Counted from the first letter of the stretch, positions 17,133 through 26,178 are shown. The stretch is DNA of 64,000 bases from Pseudoxanthomonas suwonensis J47 (GCF_000513955.1 NZ_KI911331.1:44955-108954), one strand, 5' to 3'. Numbers and translations: made by a program. The notes: generated from the sequence alone by a model not told the origin.

Positions 17133-18617
17133 ATGACCAGACACTCGGAAATCCTCAGCGTCACCGAAAAGGTGGGCTACAGCCTGGGCGACCTGGCGGC
17201 GAACCTGATCTTCCAGACGCTGATCACCTTCCTGGCCTTCTTCTACACCGATGTGTTCGGCATCCCGGCCGGCACCGCGGCGACCATCATCTTCGTGGTC
17301 GGCCTGGTCGGCGCCTTCGTGTTCACCCCGCTGGTGGCGGTGCTCGCCGACCGCACCCATTCGCGCTGGGGCAAGTTCCGGCCATGGATCCTGTGGACCG
17401 CGGTGCCGTTCGGCGTGCTGTCGCTGCTGGCGTTCAGCACCCCCGACCTGGGCCCGCAGGGCAAGGTCATCTACGCCGCGGCAACCTACACCCTGCTGGT
17501 GCTGGTGTACGCGGCCAACAACCTGCCGTACGCGGCGCTCAGCGGCGTGCTCACCGGCAACATGGGCCAACGCAACAGCCTGTCGGCCTACCGCTTCGTG
17601 GCGGTGATGATCGCCCAGCTGATGGTGCAGTCGGTGCTGCTGCCGCTGGTGCTGATCCTCGGCGACGGCGACAAGGTGCAGGGCTTCCAGAACGCGATGC
17701 TGCTGTTCGCCGCGGTCGGCACCGTGTTCCTGCTGCTGACCTTCTTCACCACCCGCGAGCGGGTGGTGCCGGCGCCGGAGCAGAAGTCCAGCATCGGCCA
17801 GGACATCGCCGACCTGGCCCGCAACCGGCCGTGGCTGGTGATGCTGCTGCTGACCATCCTGGTGTTCACCACCCTGGCGCTGAAGGGCGGCACCTACGTC
17901 TACTACTTCGAGTACTACCTGGACGAGGCCGCGCTGGGCGCGTTCCTGGTCGACATCGGCTTCATCCGCTTCATCGACGGGCTCAACGCCATGCTGACCG
18001 GGATGGGGCTGACCTCGTTCCACTGGCCCGAGGATCCGGCGACCTCGGTCTTTAGCCTGTTCAACGCCGGCGGCATCATCTTCATGATCGTGGGCATCGG
18101 CTTCTCCAGGAAGCTGGCGGACCGCTTCGGCAAGCGCGACGTGTTCGGCGTGGCGCTGTTCGTGTCCACGCTGTTCCTGCTCGGCTTCTACGTCTACCCG
18201 CCGGATGCGATCGGGATCGTGTTCCTGTCGCAGATCCTGCACGGCTTCTTCTACGGCATCACCATCCCGCTGCTGTGGGCGATGATCGCCGACGTGGCCG
18301 ACTACTCGGAGTGGAAGAACAACCGCCGGGCCACCGCGATCATCTTCTCGGCGATGCTCTGCGGCCTGAAGCTGGGCCTGAGCATCGGCGGCGCGCTGGT
18401 TGCCGGCATCCTCGCCTACTACGGCTACCAGGCCGGCGCCGAATCGCAGTCGGCCGCCGCGGTCGACGGCATCCGCATGTCGGTCAGCATCTACAGCGGC
18501 CTGCCGTTCCTGGTCTGCTGCGCGCTGCTGTTCTTCTACGAAATCAACAAGCCCATGGAGTCGCGCATCGAGCGCGACCTGCGCGAGCGCCGTGCCCCGG
18601 CCGGCGCCGCGGCCTGA
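17133..18617 (+). CDS. GPH-family sugar:cation symporter (xyloside/xylobiose type)
   Basis: A 494-aa inner-membrane transporter of the glycoside-pentoside-hexuronide:cation symporter family (MelB/XynP/XylP relatives). It has 12 hydrophobic segments. Family features are TEKVGYSLGDLAANLIFQ at the N-terminus, VADRTHSRWGKFRPWILWTA, the GPH signature loop with the conserved Arg/Lys, and WAMIADVADYSEWKNNRRATA, the late-loop signature. Its place between a xylan receptor and a GH43 beta-xylosidase-type enzyme suggests import of xylobiose or larger xylosides. It is followed at 22 bases by the GH43 gene on the same strand. Confidence 0.88.
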   Translation: MTRHSEILSVTEKVGYSLGDLAANLIFQTLITFLAFFYTDVFGIPAGTAATIIFVVGLVGAFVFTPLVAVLADRTHSRWGKFRPWILWTAVPFGVLSLLAFSTPDLGPQGKVIYAAATYTLLVLVYAANNLPYAALSGVLTGNMGQRNSLSAYRFVAVMIAQLMVQSVLLPLVLILGDGDKVQGFQNAMLLFAAVGTVFLLLTFFTTRERVVPAPEQKSSIGQDIADLARNRPWLVMLLLTILVFTTLALKGGTYVYYFEYYLDEAALGAFLVDIGFIRFIDGLNAMLTGMGLTSFHWPEDPATSVFSLFNAGGIIFMIVGIGFSRKLADRFGKRDVFGVALFVSTLFLLGFYVYPPDAIGIVFLSQILHGFFYGITIPLLWAMIADVADYSEWKNNRRATAIIFSAMLCGLKLGLSIGGALVAGILAYYGYQAGAESQSAAAVDGIRMSVSIYSGLPFLVCCALLFFYEINKPMESRIERDLRERRAPAGAAA

Positions 18618-18639
18618 ACCAAGAGGAGCTGATCCAGCA

Positions 18640-19674
18640 ATGGCAGAACATTCCCGCACCCAAGAGCCGGCCCTGGGCGACGACCTGAAGGAGCTGGCCG
18701 AGCGGGCGATCTCCCAGCCGCTCGTGACCCACATCTACACCGCCGACCCGTCGGCGCACGTGTTCGACGGCAAGCTGTACGTGTACTGCTCGCACGACAT
18801 CGAAGGCGGCGTGGCCTTCAACGACAACGGCGACCACTTCTGCATGGAGGACTACCACGTCATCGCGCTGGAGTCGCCGCAGGGGCCGGCCACCGACTGC
18901 GGCCTGGCCCTGCACGTGAGCGAGGTGCCGTGGGCGGAACGGCAGATGTGGGCGCCGGACGCGGCGCAGAAGGACGGCCGCTACTACCTCTACTTCCCGG
19001 CCAAGGCGCCGGATGGCCTGTTCCGCATCGGCGTGGCGGTGGGCGACCACCCGGCCGGTCCGTTCAGGCCCGAGCCCGAACCGATCGCGGGCACCTACTC
19101 GATCGACCCGGCGGTGTTCCGCGACGACGACGGCGAGCACTACCTGCTGTTCGGCGGCATCTGGGGCGGTCAGCTGCAGAAGTACCGCGACAACGCCTAC
19201 GACGACGCCAACGAGGAACCGGTCGGCGACGTGCCGGCGCTGGGTCCGCGCATCGGACGCCTGGGCGCGGACATGAAGGAACTGGCCGAGCCGACCCGCG
19301 AGGTGCTGATCCTCGACGAGCACGGCCAGCCGCTGCGCGCCAACGACCACGAGCGCCGCTACTTCGAGGGCCCGTGGCTGCACAAGTACGGCGGCCGCTA
19401 CTACCTGTCGTATTCCACCGGCAATACGCACCTGCTGTGCTACGCGACCGGCGACAACCCCTACGGTCCGTTCACCTACCAGGGCCACGTGCTGCGGCCG
19501 GTGGTCGGCTGGACCACGCACCATTCGATCTGCGAGGTCGACGGACGCTGGTACCTGTTCTACCACGACTCCCTGCTGTCCGGCGGCGTCACCCACCTGC
19601 GCTCGATCAAGTGCGCCGAACTGCAGCACGATGCCCAGGGCCGGATCGTCCCGATCGATCCCTATGGCGTCTGA
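18640..19674 (+). CDS. GH43 family glycoside hydrolase (cytoplasmic beta-xylosidase/arabinofuranosidase)
   Basis: A 344-aa five-bladed beta-propeller enzyme of family GH43. Candidate catalytic residues are the general base Asp in YTADPSAHVF, the pKa-tuning Asp in SIDPAVFRDDDG and the acid Glu in YFEGPWLHKYGGRYYLSYS, in the normal order. No signal peptide is present, so it should act in the cytoplasm on imported xylo- or arabinoxylo-oligosaccharides. The start at 18640 follows AAGAGGAG by 11 bases; the open frame extends upstream inside the symporter gene but without family similarity. Its last 11 bases overlap the epimerase gene, indicating coupling. I cannot separate xylosidase from arabinofuranosidase activity by eye. 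Confidence 0.88.
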   Translation: MAEHSRTQEPALGDDLKELAERAISQPLVTHIYTADPSAHVFDGKLYVYCSHDIEGGVAFNDNGDHFCMEDYHVIALESPQGPATDCGLALHVSEVPWAERQMWAPDAAQKDGRYYLYFPAKAPDGLFRIGVAVGDHPAGPFRPEPEPIAGTYSIDPAVFRDDDGEHYLLFGGIWGGQLQKYRDNAYDDANEEPVGDVPALGPRIGRLGADMKELAEPTREVLILDEHGQPLRANDHERRYFEGPWLHKYGGRYYLSYSTGNTHLLCYATGDNPYGPFTYQGHVLRPVVGWTTHHSICEVDGRWYLFYHDSLLSGGVTHLRSIKCAELQHDAQGRIVPIDPYGV

Positions 19675-20500
19675 CCCCGGCGGGCCTGGGCCCGACCCGC
19701 AGGCGCCGTTGGCGCCGGGACCGCTGCTGCGCATCGGCGAGGGCGACCTGCAGGTGGGGGTCGCCCCGCGGGCCGGCGGGCGCATCGCGCAGATCCACAA
19801 GGACGGGGTGGCGCAGCTGGTCGGTCCGGACGACGGCTGGCCCTCGGCGATCGCCTGGGGCTGCTATCCGATGCTGCCGTGGGTCGGGCGCATCCGCCAC
19901 GGCCGGTTCGCATTCGGCGGACGGCAGTGGCAGGTGCCGGCGAACATGGGCGGGCACGCGATCCATGGCGTGTCGATGTGGATGCCGTGGCAGGTCGACG
20001 CGCACGACGCGCGTTCGATCGGGATGAGCCTGCAGCTGCCGCGGGACTGGCGCTGGCCGTTCGGCGGGCGCGCACAGCAGTGGGTCGAAGTCGAAGGCCC
20101 GGGCCGGCTGGCGCTGCGCCTGTCGCTGCGGGCCGTGGCCGAACCGATGCCGGTGGCGATGGGCTGGCATCCGTGGTTCCGCAAGCCGGAACGCCTGGAG
20201 TTCCATCCATCCGCGATCTATCCACGCGACGCCGAGGGCATCGCCACGTTGCCGACGTCGGCGCCGACGCCGGGGCCGTGGGACGACTGCTTCCTCAACA
20301 CCCGCGAAGTGGTGCTGCACCGTGCCGGGCAGCGCCTGCGCCTGGCTTCGGTTTGCGACCACTGGGTGGTCTACGACGAACCTGCGCACACCACCTGCGT
20401 CGAGCCGCAGACCGGCCCGCCGGATGCGTTCAACCTCATGCCGCGCTTGCTCGCGCCGGGCGAGGAGCTGCAGGCGTGGTTCCGGATGGAGTGGGACTGA
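19664..20500 (+). CDS. Aldose 1-epimerase family protein
   Basis: A 278-aa galactose-mutarotase-like protein that interconverts the alpha and beta anomers of sugars released by retaining or inverting hydrolases. Visible are GGRIAQIHKDG, AWGCYPMLPWVGRI, GHAIHGVSMWMPW (active-site His region), MPVAMGWHPWF (second His region) and TTCVEPQTGPPDAF near the C-terminus (active-site Glu region). It is cytoplasmic. The ATG at 19664 lies inside the end of the GH43 gene (11-base overlap), so it is the last gene of the plus arm of the xylan island. A following convergent gene starts the denitrification block. Confidence 0.85.
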   Translation: MASDPGGPGPDPQAPLAPGPLLRIGEGDLQVGVAPRAGGRIAQIHKDGVAQLVGPDDGWPSAIAWGCYPMLPWVGRIRHGRFAFGGRQWQVPANMGGHAIHGVSMWMPWQVDAHDARSIGMSLQLPRDWRWPFGGRAQQWVEVEGPGRLALRLSLRAVAEPMPVAMGWHPWFRKPERLEFHPSAIYPRDAEGIATLPTSAPTPGPWDDCFLNTREVVLHRAGQRLRLASVCDHWVVYDEPAHTTCVEPQTGPPDAFNLMPRLLAPGEELQAWFRMEWD

Positions 20501-20520
20501 GGGGCGACGGTCGCGGCGGT

Positions 20521-20757
20521 TCAGCCGCTGCAGCCGCCGCAGCAGACCGAGGGCTGCAGTTCGATGTCGGCCGCGGTGACGTGACAGCCGGAGGCGGCGA
20601 TCGCCTCGGCCAGCTCCCGCGGGTGCGCCACGGTGGAGATGCGCAGCAGGCCGGAGGCGGCGTCGTGGTCGACCAGGGCGGCCGGATCGATTCCGAACAG
20701 CTGCGATTCGATCGCGCCGAGGTCCGGCTGGCCGGCGATGCGCACGTGGAATTCCAT
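20521..20757 (-). CDS. HMA-like miniprotein with C-terminal CCGGC tail, 78 aa
   Basis: A 78-residue protein with the beta-alpha-beta-beta-alpha-beta pattern of heavy-metal-associated domains, but without the usual N-terminal CxxC; that loop reads GQPDLGA. Its cysteines are Cys58 and a C-terminal cluster, Cys72, Cys73 and Cys76, in SVCCGGCSG. It is the last gene of the nirK-nirV-SCO-azurin set, 89 bases after azurin. The 87-aa product at 40602-40865 shares its layout, including DPAA-V, a D-xxx-G turn, TV, and a terminal Cys cluster. A role in copper or other metal handling during nitrite reduction is inferred; it is not a named family I can cite. Confidence 0.75.
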   Translation of the reverse strand: MEFHVRIAGQPDLGAIESQLFGIDPAALVDHDAASGLLRISTVAHPRELAEAIAASGCHVTAADIELQPSVCCGGCSG

Positions 20758-20846
20758 GGGGTTTTCCTTCCCGGTCGCGATGCGGCCGGTGGAGCGTCCG
20801 GCGCGCCGCGGGCGGCGCGCCGGGACAGGTGTTGCCGAGCTGGGCC

Positions 20847-21302
20847 TTACTTGGTGACGACCAGCTTGCCCTTCATCATGGCCGAGTGGCCCGGGAAGCT
20901 GCAGAAGAAGGTGTAGTCGCCGCCGGCGGCGAGGGCCTTGCCGGGGAAGGTGATCCTGGTCGACTCGCCGCCACCGATGACCTTGGTGTGGGCGATCACG
21001 CGGGCGTCGCCCGCCGGGACGTAGGCACCGGCCACGCCGGCCTTCATGCCGTCGCGGGCGATGCCGGCGACGTCGGCGGTCTTGGAGATGACCACGTTGT
21101 GGCCCATCACGTTGGCGGCCATCTTGCCGGTGTGGGCCAGCTCGACGGTGATGGTGGCGCAGCTTGCCGAGACGGTGGCTTCCTTCTGGTCGAACTTCAT
21201 GGCGTCGTCGCCTTTGAGCGAGACGGTGCAGTTGCCGGCGGCCTGGGCCATGCCGGCGGCGCCGAGCAGGGCGAGGGCGACGAGGGTACGGGTAGCGTTC
21301 AT
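20847..21302 (-). CDS. azu: Azurin
   Basis: A 151-aa blue copper protein that carries electrons in the periplasm, here probably to NirK. A signal peptide ends around AAGMAQAAG, and the mature cupredoxin domain carries the type 1 copper ligands His68 (MGHNVVIS), Cys134, His139 and Met143 ([13 protein letters not shown]). Cys25 and Cys48 match the azurin disulfide. It lies 45 bases downstream of the SCO gene on the same strand, probably in the nirK operon driven by the FNR-type box at 23943. Length and spacing are standard for azurin. Confidence 0.95.
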   Translation of the reverse strand: MNATRTLVALALLGAAGMAQAAGNCTVSLKGDDAMKFDQKEATVSASCATITVELAHTGKMAANVMGHNVVISKTADVAGIARDGMKAGVAGAYVPAGDARVIAHTKVIGGGESTRITFPGKALAAGGDYTFFCSFPGHSAMMKGKLVVTK

Positions 21303-21347
21303 GGGGTACTCCTGGTGTTTCGCGTTGGGGATGGAGGGAGCTTCAGG

Positions 21348-21974
21348 TCAGTCGGCCGCGGCCAGCGCGGCGCGGACCTGGGCGAGGAAAGCGGGATCGG
21401 GCGCGGTGCCCTTGACTTCGGAACGGGCCAGCGGCCTGCCTTCGGCATCGAGCAGGACCAGCACGCTGGTGTGGTTGATGCTGCCGTCCTCGCGGAAGCG
21501 GTAGCGCACGTCCAGCACGCTGGCCAGCGCGCGCACGTCGTCGTTGGCAGGCACAAGATAGCGCCAGTCGGCCGGCGAGCGGTGGTTGCGCGCCACCTCG
21601 GCCAATGCCGCGGGTGTGTCGCGCGCCGGGTCGAGGGTGATCATCGCCACGCCGAGGCGACCGCGTTCGGCTTCCGGCAGCTGTTTCCGCAGCGCCTTGG
21701 CGTTCTCGAGGATCAGCGGGCACATCAGGTGGCAGTTGGCGTAGAACATCGACACCAGCTGCGGGCGGCCGCGCAGGTCGGCCCATTGCAGCGGCTGGCC
21801 GTGCTGGTCGACCAGGCCGGCCTGCAGGTGGTACACCGAGTCGCCGGCAAGTTCGTGGGCCGCGGCGGCGACGCCGTTGGCGGACGCTGGCTGTGCGGCG
21901 GCCGGTCCGGCGTGAAGCCCGAGGGCCAGGCACAGGGCCAGGCCGAGCGGCGGCAAAGCGGGGCGGATATTCAT
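21348..21974 (-). CDS. SCO1/SenC-family copper chaperone
   Basis: A 208-aa thioredoxin-fold periplasmic protein. The signal peptide (LGLALCLALGLHAGPAAA) precedes a domain with the copper-binding CxxxC, Cys81 and Cys85 in FYANCHLMCPL, and the distal His168 in DGSINHTSV, all three ligands expected of SCO proteins. SCO proteins load copper into CuA or other cuproenzymes, or act as thiol-disulfide reductants; being in the nirK-azurin operon suggests nitrite-reductase or azurin metallation. Its ATG overlaps the TGA of nirV (ATGA). It is probably exported by Sec. Confidence 0.88.
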   Translation of the reverse strand: MNIRPALPPLGLALCLALGLHAGPAAAQPASANGVAAAAHELAGDSVYHLQAGLVDQHGQPLQWADLRGRPQLVSMFYANCHLMCPLILENAKALRKQLPEAERGRLGVAMITLDPARDTPAALAEVARNHRSPADWRYLVPANDDVRALASVLDVRYRFREDGSINHTSVLVLLDAEGRPLARSEVKGTAPDPAFLAQVRAALAAAD

Positions 21975-22783
21975 GGCTGGCTCCTTGCGCAGCGGAATCC
22001 GAGGTTGCCCAGGGTGGCCCCGGGCTGGAGGGCCGACAGCAGGACGAAGCGCTTGACCACGCCGTAGTCGGCCGCGTCGTTGAACGCCAGCGCGCTGCCG
22101 CCGCAGAACTGCAGCGCATCGCCGTCGTCCTGGCCGCGGCGGTCGCCCTGGCCGAGCAGCGAGGAGAAATCGCCGGTCCATTCCCAGTACGCGCCGTGCA
22201 GGCCGTGCACGCCGTAGAGGTTCGCGGCGGCATCGGGCGCGGCGTCGGGCGCGCTGGGCGTGCCGTCGTTGACCTGGCGCAGGCGCCAGTGGCGGTCGCC
22301 GCGTGCGTCGGCGCGCGTGGCATCCGCAGCGGCGGCGTACTCCCACTCGATGAAGTCCGGCAGGCGTGCGCCCTGTTCGCGGCAGAACGCATCGGCCGCG
22401 TACCAGTTCACGTGCACCACCGGTGCCTCCGGGTCCAGGCGCGCGCCGGGTTCTTCCGGCGTGGCCCAGTGGCCGAGGTAGCCGGGGCTGGAGAACACCG
22501 CCGGCACCCGGTCGCGCCGCCACTGCGGCTGGCGCCGGAGGAACGCGGCGAACTGCGTGTTCGTCACCGGTCGGGCCATCAACTGGAAGGAAGCCACCGG
22601 CAGCGTTGCCGTGGCCTCCTCGAAACGCACCGCCGAACGGAACTGGGCCCCGGGGATCGCCTGCCAGGCGACCGAGGGGTCGCGGGCCCCGGCCGCCGGG
22701 CCAGCGGCGCCGGCGAGGGCCGGGCCGATGGCCAGGGCCGCGGCGATTGCCGGGGCCAGCAGCGGGAGGGGTTTGCGTTCCAT
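21971..22783 (-). CDS. nirV: NirV-like SUMF1/FGE-fold protein
   Basis: A 270-aa protein with the formylglycine-generating-enzyme (SUMF1) fold, of the type often found next to nirK and called NirV. An N-terminal signal peptide (LLAPAIAAALAIGPALAGA) suggests the periplasm. Motifs seen are VASFQLMARPVTNTQFAAF, PVVHVNWYAADAFCREQG, RLPDFIEWEYAA and the ending GNLGFRCA, typical of the fold. It starts at the ATG at 22783, 19 bases after the nirK stop, and overlaps the SCO gene. Its biochemical role is unknown; family membership and genetic linkage are the evidence. It is not itself predicted to activate sulfatases. Confidence 0.85.
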   Translation of the reverse strand: MERKPLPLLAPAIAAALAIGPALAGAAGPAAGARDPSVAWQAIPGAQFRSAVRFEEATATLPVASFQLMARPVTNTQFAAFLRRQPQWRRDRVPAVFSSPGYLGHWATPEEPGARLDPEAPVVHVNWYAADAFCREQGARLPDFIEWEYAAAADATRADARGDRHWRLRQVNDGTPSAPDAAPDAAANLYGVHGLHGAYWEWTGDFSSLLGQGDRRGQDDGDALQFCGGSALAFNDAADYGVVKRFVLLSALQPGATLGNLGFRCARSQP

Positions 22784-22802
22784 GGTGGGTGCCTGCGGCT
22801 CC

Positions 22803-23876
22803 TTACTTGTACTGGCTGCCCTGCGGCTCGCCTTCCGGGTACTCGATGTCGTGCTGCTGGTGGCTGTAGATCTCCGGGCGGTCCTCGCCATCGACCTTCA
22901 GGATGCCCAGCGCGCCCTTGTGGAACGCGCGGAAGATGCTGTGGTCGACCAGCACGAAGTTGCCGGGCACGTCCGCCGTGAACTCGACGATGGCCGAGCC
23001 GCCGGCCGGGATCAGCGTGGTCTGCACGTTCTCCTGGTACTTCGTGCCGCCCTCGACGTAGACCTTGTCGAAGATCTCGCCGATCACGTGGAAGCTCGAC
23101 ACCAGGTTGGGGCCGCCGTTGCCGACGAACATGCGGATCTTCTCGCCGGCCCTGGCCTCCAGCGCGTTGTCGCCGGTGAGCGCGCCGACCGAACCGTTGA
23201 ACACCACGTAGGTCGGCTTCTCGTCGATGCCCTTCTCCAGGCTGAAGCCCTGCAGGCCCTTCTCGCCGTTCTCGCCTTCCGTGTAGAAGTCGCCCTGCAT
23301 GACGTAGAACTCCTTGTCCACCGGCTCCAGGCCTTCCTCCGGCTCGACCAGGATCAGGCCGTACATGCCGTTGGCCACGTGCATCGCGACCGGCGGCATC
23401 GCGCAGTGGTACACGTACAGGCCCGGGTTCAGCGCCTTGAACGTGAACTGCGTTTCGCGGCCCGGCAGGGTGAACGTGGCCTCGGCGCCACCGCCCTGGC
23501 CGGTCACGGCGTGCAGGTCGATGTTGTGCGACATGTGCGAGCTGTGGTGGTTCTTCAGCTTGAACTCGACCGTGTCGCCCTCGCGCACGCGGATGAAGCT
23601 GCCCGGCACCGTGCCGCCGAAGGTCCAGAAGTTGTAGGTGACGCCGTCGTCCAGGCGCATTTCCTTCTCGACCATCTCCAGGTCGATGACGACCTTGGCC
23701 GGACTCTTGCGCGTGATCGGGGCCGGCACCAGCGGCGGCGCGGTCAGCTGCGCCTGGATCACGGGCAGCTGCGCGGCATCGGCGGCGGGCTTGGCGGCGA
23801 TGGCCTGTCCGGCGAACACGGCGGCGATGGCGCCGGCCAGCGCACAGGCGAGAAGGGGGGCGTGACGGTTCTTCAT
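22803..23876 (-). CDS. nirK: Copper-containing nitrite reductase
   Basis: A 357-aa periplasmic enzyme that reduces nitrite to nitric oxide. The signal peptide (residues 1-28) is followed by two cupredoxin domains. Type 1 copper ligands are His117, Cys158, His166 and Met171. Type 2 ligands include His122 and His157, with a third His in [12 protein letters not shown] near residue 318. The catalytic Asp is Asp120 in SHNIDLH, and a second active-site His is in SSFHVIGE. It is the AniA-like, shorter-N-terminus class. Promoter: a FNR-type box at 23943-23956, centred 73 bases upstream. It is first in a five-gene set with nirV, SCO, azurin and the Cys-tail miniprotein. Confidence 0.95.
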   Translation of the reverse strand: MKNRHAPLLACALAGAIAAVFAGQAIAAKPAADAAQLPVIQAQLTAPPLVPAPITRKSPAKVVIDLEMVEKEMRLDDGVTYNFWTFGGTVPGSFIRVREGDTVEFKLKNHHSSHMSHNIDLHAVTGQGGGAEATFTLPGRETQFTFKALNPGLYVYHCAMPPVAMHVANGMYGLILVEPEEGLEPVDKEFYVMQGDFYTEGENGEKGLQGFSLEKGIDEKPTYVVFNGSVGALTGDNALEARAGEKIRMFVGNGGPNLVSSFHVIGEIFDKVYVEGGTKYQENVQTTLIPAGGSAIVEFTADVPGNFVLVDHSIFRAFHKGALGILKVDGEDRPEIYSHQQHDIEYPEGEPQGSQYK

Positions 23877-23942
23877 GGCGCTTCTCTTTCCTTGGTCAGT
23901 GGTCTACGGGCCAAGCGTGCGCCGGCGTACTGAGGGTGCTCA

Positions 23943-23956
23943 TTGACCTGGATCAA
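23943..23956. promoter_or_regulatory. FNR/DNR-type box TTGACCTGGATCAA (nirK side)
   Basis: Symmetrical TTGAC-N4-ATCAA, one base from the FNR consensus TTGAT-N4-ATCAA, centred 73 bases upstream of nirK. It is the nearer of two boxes in the divergent nirK/copper-receptor promoter region. Confidence 0.8.
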
Positions 23957-23982
23957 GAGCCCTGCGTCATTGCGCGGACCGC

Positions 23983-23996
23983 TTGACAAAGGTCAA
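23983..23996. promoter_or_regulatory. FNR/DNR-type box TTGACAAAGGTCAA (receptor side)
   Basis: A perfect inverted repeat TTGAC-N4-GTCAA, centred 104 bases upstream of the copper receptor GTG. It lies 40 bases from the nirK-side box and could also influence nirK. Confidence 0.78.
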
Positions 23997-24093
23997 GCGC
24001 GCCCCCGGTTGGGACATTTTGTCCAACGCCCGTGGTCTTGCGCGGGCGGACAATTGCTCCGTCGAGAAGAGAACAGACAGACGGAACAGAGCC

Positions 24094-26178
24094 GTGAGAA
24101 GAAGGAACCTGCTTGCCTGCGCCCTCGCCGGCGCCCTTGCCGCCCCGCTGCCCGCGCTGGCGGATCCACAATCCCCACCGCAACCCGGACACGTGCACGA
24201 CGCCGGCGAGCTGCTCGCCGCGGTGACCGACCTCGACGGCGTGGTCGTGCTGGGCGTGGCGCCGATCGCCGCCAGCACCTTCGTCACCGATCCGAAGCTG
24301 CCGCGCCAGCCGGTACCGGCCAGCGACGGCGCCGACTACCTCAAGACCATCCCCGGTTTCTCCACCCTGCGCAGCGGCGGCACCAACGGCGATCCGGTGC
24401 TGCGCGGCATGTTCGGCTCGCGCATCGCGCTGCTGACCAACGACGGCGCGCTCAGCGGCGCCTGTCCCTCGCGCATGGACAACGCGATGTCGTACATCGC
24501 CCCCGAAACCTACGACCGGCTGACCGTGATCAAGGGCCCGCAGACCGTGCTGTGGGGCGGCGGTGCTTCCGCCGGCACGGTGCGCTTCGAGCGCGAGATC
24601 CCGTACTTCGACCGCCCCGGCGTGCGCGCGCAGGGAAGCCTGCTGGCCGGCAGCCACGACCGCAACGACCAGGTCCTCGACGCCAGCGCCGGCACGCCGC
24701 GCGGCTACGTGCGCCTGTCGGGCAACCGCTCCGAGGCCGACGACTACCGAGACGGCGACGGCCGCAGCGTGCCTTCGGCCTGGCGCAAGTGGAACACCGA
24801 CGCGGCGGTCGGCTGGACGCCGGACGAGGACACGGTGCTGGAGCTTTCCGCCGGCACCGGCGACGCGCAGGCACGCTATGCCGGGCGCGGCATGGACGGC
24901 ATCCGCTTCGACCGCGAAAGCCTGGGCCTGCGGTTCGAGAGGAAGCACATCGGCGGCGTGCTCGACGCGGTGGCGGCCAACGTCTACCGCAACGAGGTCG
25001 ACCACCTGATGGACAACTACAGCCTGCGCGATCCCGACCCGGCCGGCAGCATGCCGATGCCGATGGCCAGCAACGTCGGCGACACCAGCCAGGGCGGGCG
25101 CCTGGCGCTGACCTGGCAGCAGGACCGCTGGGAACTGACCGCCGGCGTCGACGGCAGGCAGAGCGAACACCGCCGGCGCAGCGCTTCGGGCCGCGGCGCG
25201 TGGAAGAACCAGCCGTGGACGCATGACGCGCGCTTCCGCACGCTGGGCGTGTTCGCCGAATCGCACTGGCACATCGACGACGTGCACCACCTGATGTCGG
25301 GCCTGCGCGTGGACCGCGCGCAGGTCGACGACCGCCGCGCGACCACCACCGGCATGATGCCGGTGCCGAATCCCACCGCCGGCCAGCGCCGCAGCGAGAC
25401 CCTGCCCGGCGGCTTCGTCCGCTACGAGCACGACATGGGCGGCAGCTTCGGCTGGTACGCCGGCATCGGCCACGCCGAGCGCATGCCCGACTACTGGGAG
25501 CTGTTCTCGCCCAGCCGCGGCCCGGATGGCGCGGCCAACGCCTTCGCCGGTGTGCGCCCGGAGCGCACCACGCAGCTGGATGCCGGCCTGCAGTACCGCC
25601 ACGGCGGCGTCGAGGCCTGGGCTTCGGTCTACGCCGGCCGCATCGACGACTACATCGTGTTCGACTACCTGTCCGGCGGGATGATGGGCAGCACCACCCG
25701 CGCGCGGAACCTCGACGCCGACATCGCCGGCGGCGAACTGGGCGTGGACTGGAAGGCAGCCGAGGGGCTGAAGCTGTCGGGCGTGGTCGCCTACGCCTGG
25801 GGCCGCATCGGCGAAGGTGCGCTGCCGCAGATGCCGCCGCTGGAGGCGCGGCTGTCGGCCGGCGGCGGGCGCGGCGCGTGGACCTGGGGCGCACTGCTGC
25901 GCATGGCCGCGGCGCAGCACCGGGTCAGCACCGCGCAGGGCAACGTGGTCGGCCGCGACCTCGGCCCGAGCCCGGGCTTCGCGGTGTTCTCGCTCAACGG
26001 TGGCTACCGCTTCAGCGAACGCGTGCAACTCACCGCCGGCATCGACAACCTGTTCGACCGCGCCTACCGCGAGCACCTCAACGTGGCCGGCAACAGCGGC
26101 TTCGGCTATCCGGCCGAACCGGAGCGCATCGCCGAGCCGGGGCGCACAGCCTGGCTGAAGCTCAACTTCAGCTACTGA
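24094..26178 (+). CDS. TonB-dependent copper receptor (OprC/NosA-like)
   Basis: A 694-aa outer-membrane receptor. The signal peptide ([18 protein letters not shown]) precedes a TonB-box-like LDGVVVLGV, a plug (DYLKTIPGFSTLRSGGTNG, VIKGPQTVLWGGGASAGTV) and a barrel ending LKLNFSY. OprC binds copper through a CxxxM motif, and the same arrangement appears here: Cys124 and Met128 in SGACPSRMDNAM; a Met-rich loop (SMPMPMASN) near residue 325 could supply more ligands. The GTG at 24094 is chosen for the signal peptide; the open frame runs upstream over the promoter. Divergent from nirK, with a FNR-type box on its side, so copper uptake is probably coupled to synthesis of NirK and azurin. Confidence 0.88.
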   Translation: MRRRNLLACALAGALAAPLPALADPQSPPQPGHVHDAGELLAAVTDLDGVVVLGVAPIAASTFVTDPKLPRQPVPASDGADYLKTIPGFSTLRSGGTNGDPVLRGMFGSRIALLTNDGALSGACPSRMDNAMSYIAPETYDRLTVIKGPQTVLWGGGASAGTVRFEREIPYFDRPGVRAQGSLLAGSHDRNDQVLDASAGTPRGYVRLSGNRSEADDYRDGDGRSVPSAWRKWNTDAAVGWTPDEDTVLELSAGTGDAQARYAGRGMDGIRFDRESLGLRFERKHIGGVLDAVAANVYRNEVDHLMDNYSLRDPDPAGSMPMPMASNVGDTSQGGRLALTWQQDRWELTAGVDGRQSEHRRRSASGRGAWKNQPWTHDARFRTLGVFAESHWHIDDVHHLMSGLRVDRAQVDDRRATTTGMMPVPNPTAGQRRSETLPGGFVRYEHDMGGSFGWYAGIGHAERMPDYWELFSPSRGPDGAANAFAGVRPERTTQLDAGLQYRHGGVEAWASVYAGRIDDYIVFDYLSGGMMGSTTRARNLDADIAGGELGVDWKAAEGLKLSGVVAYAWGRIGEGALPQMPPLEARLSAGGGRGAWTWGALLRMAAAQHRVSTAQGNVVGRDLGPSPGFAVFSLNGGYRFSERVQLTAGIDNLFDRAYREHLNVAGNSGFGYPAEPERIAEPGRTAWLKLNFSY

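Noticed and set aside
14073-18734. 1553-codon open frame on the minus strand opposite the TonB receptor and symporter
   Set aside because: It has no domain-like pattern, is a His/Ala/Arg-rich mirror of the real genes, and arises from G+C-rich third codon positions.
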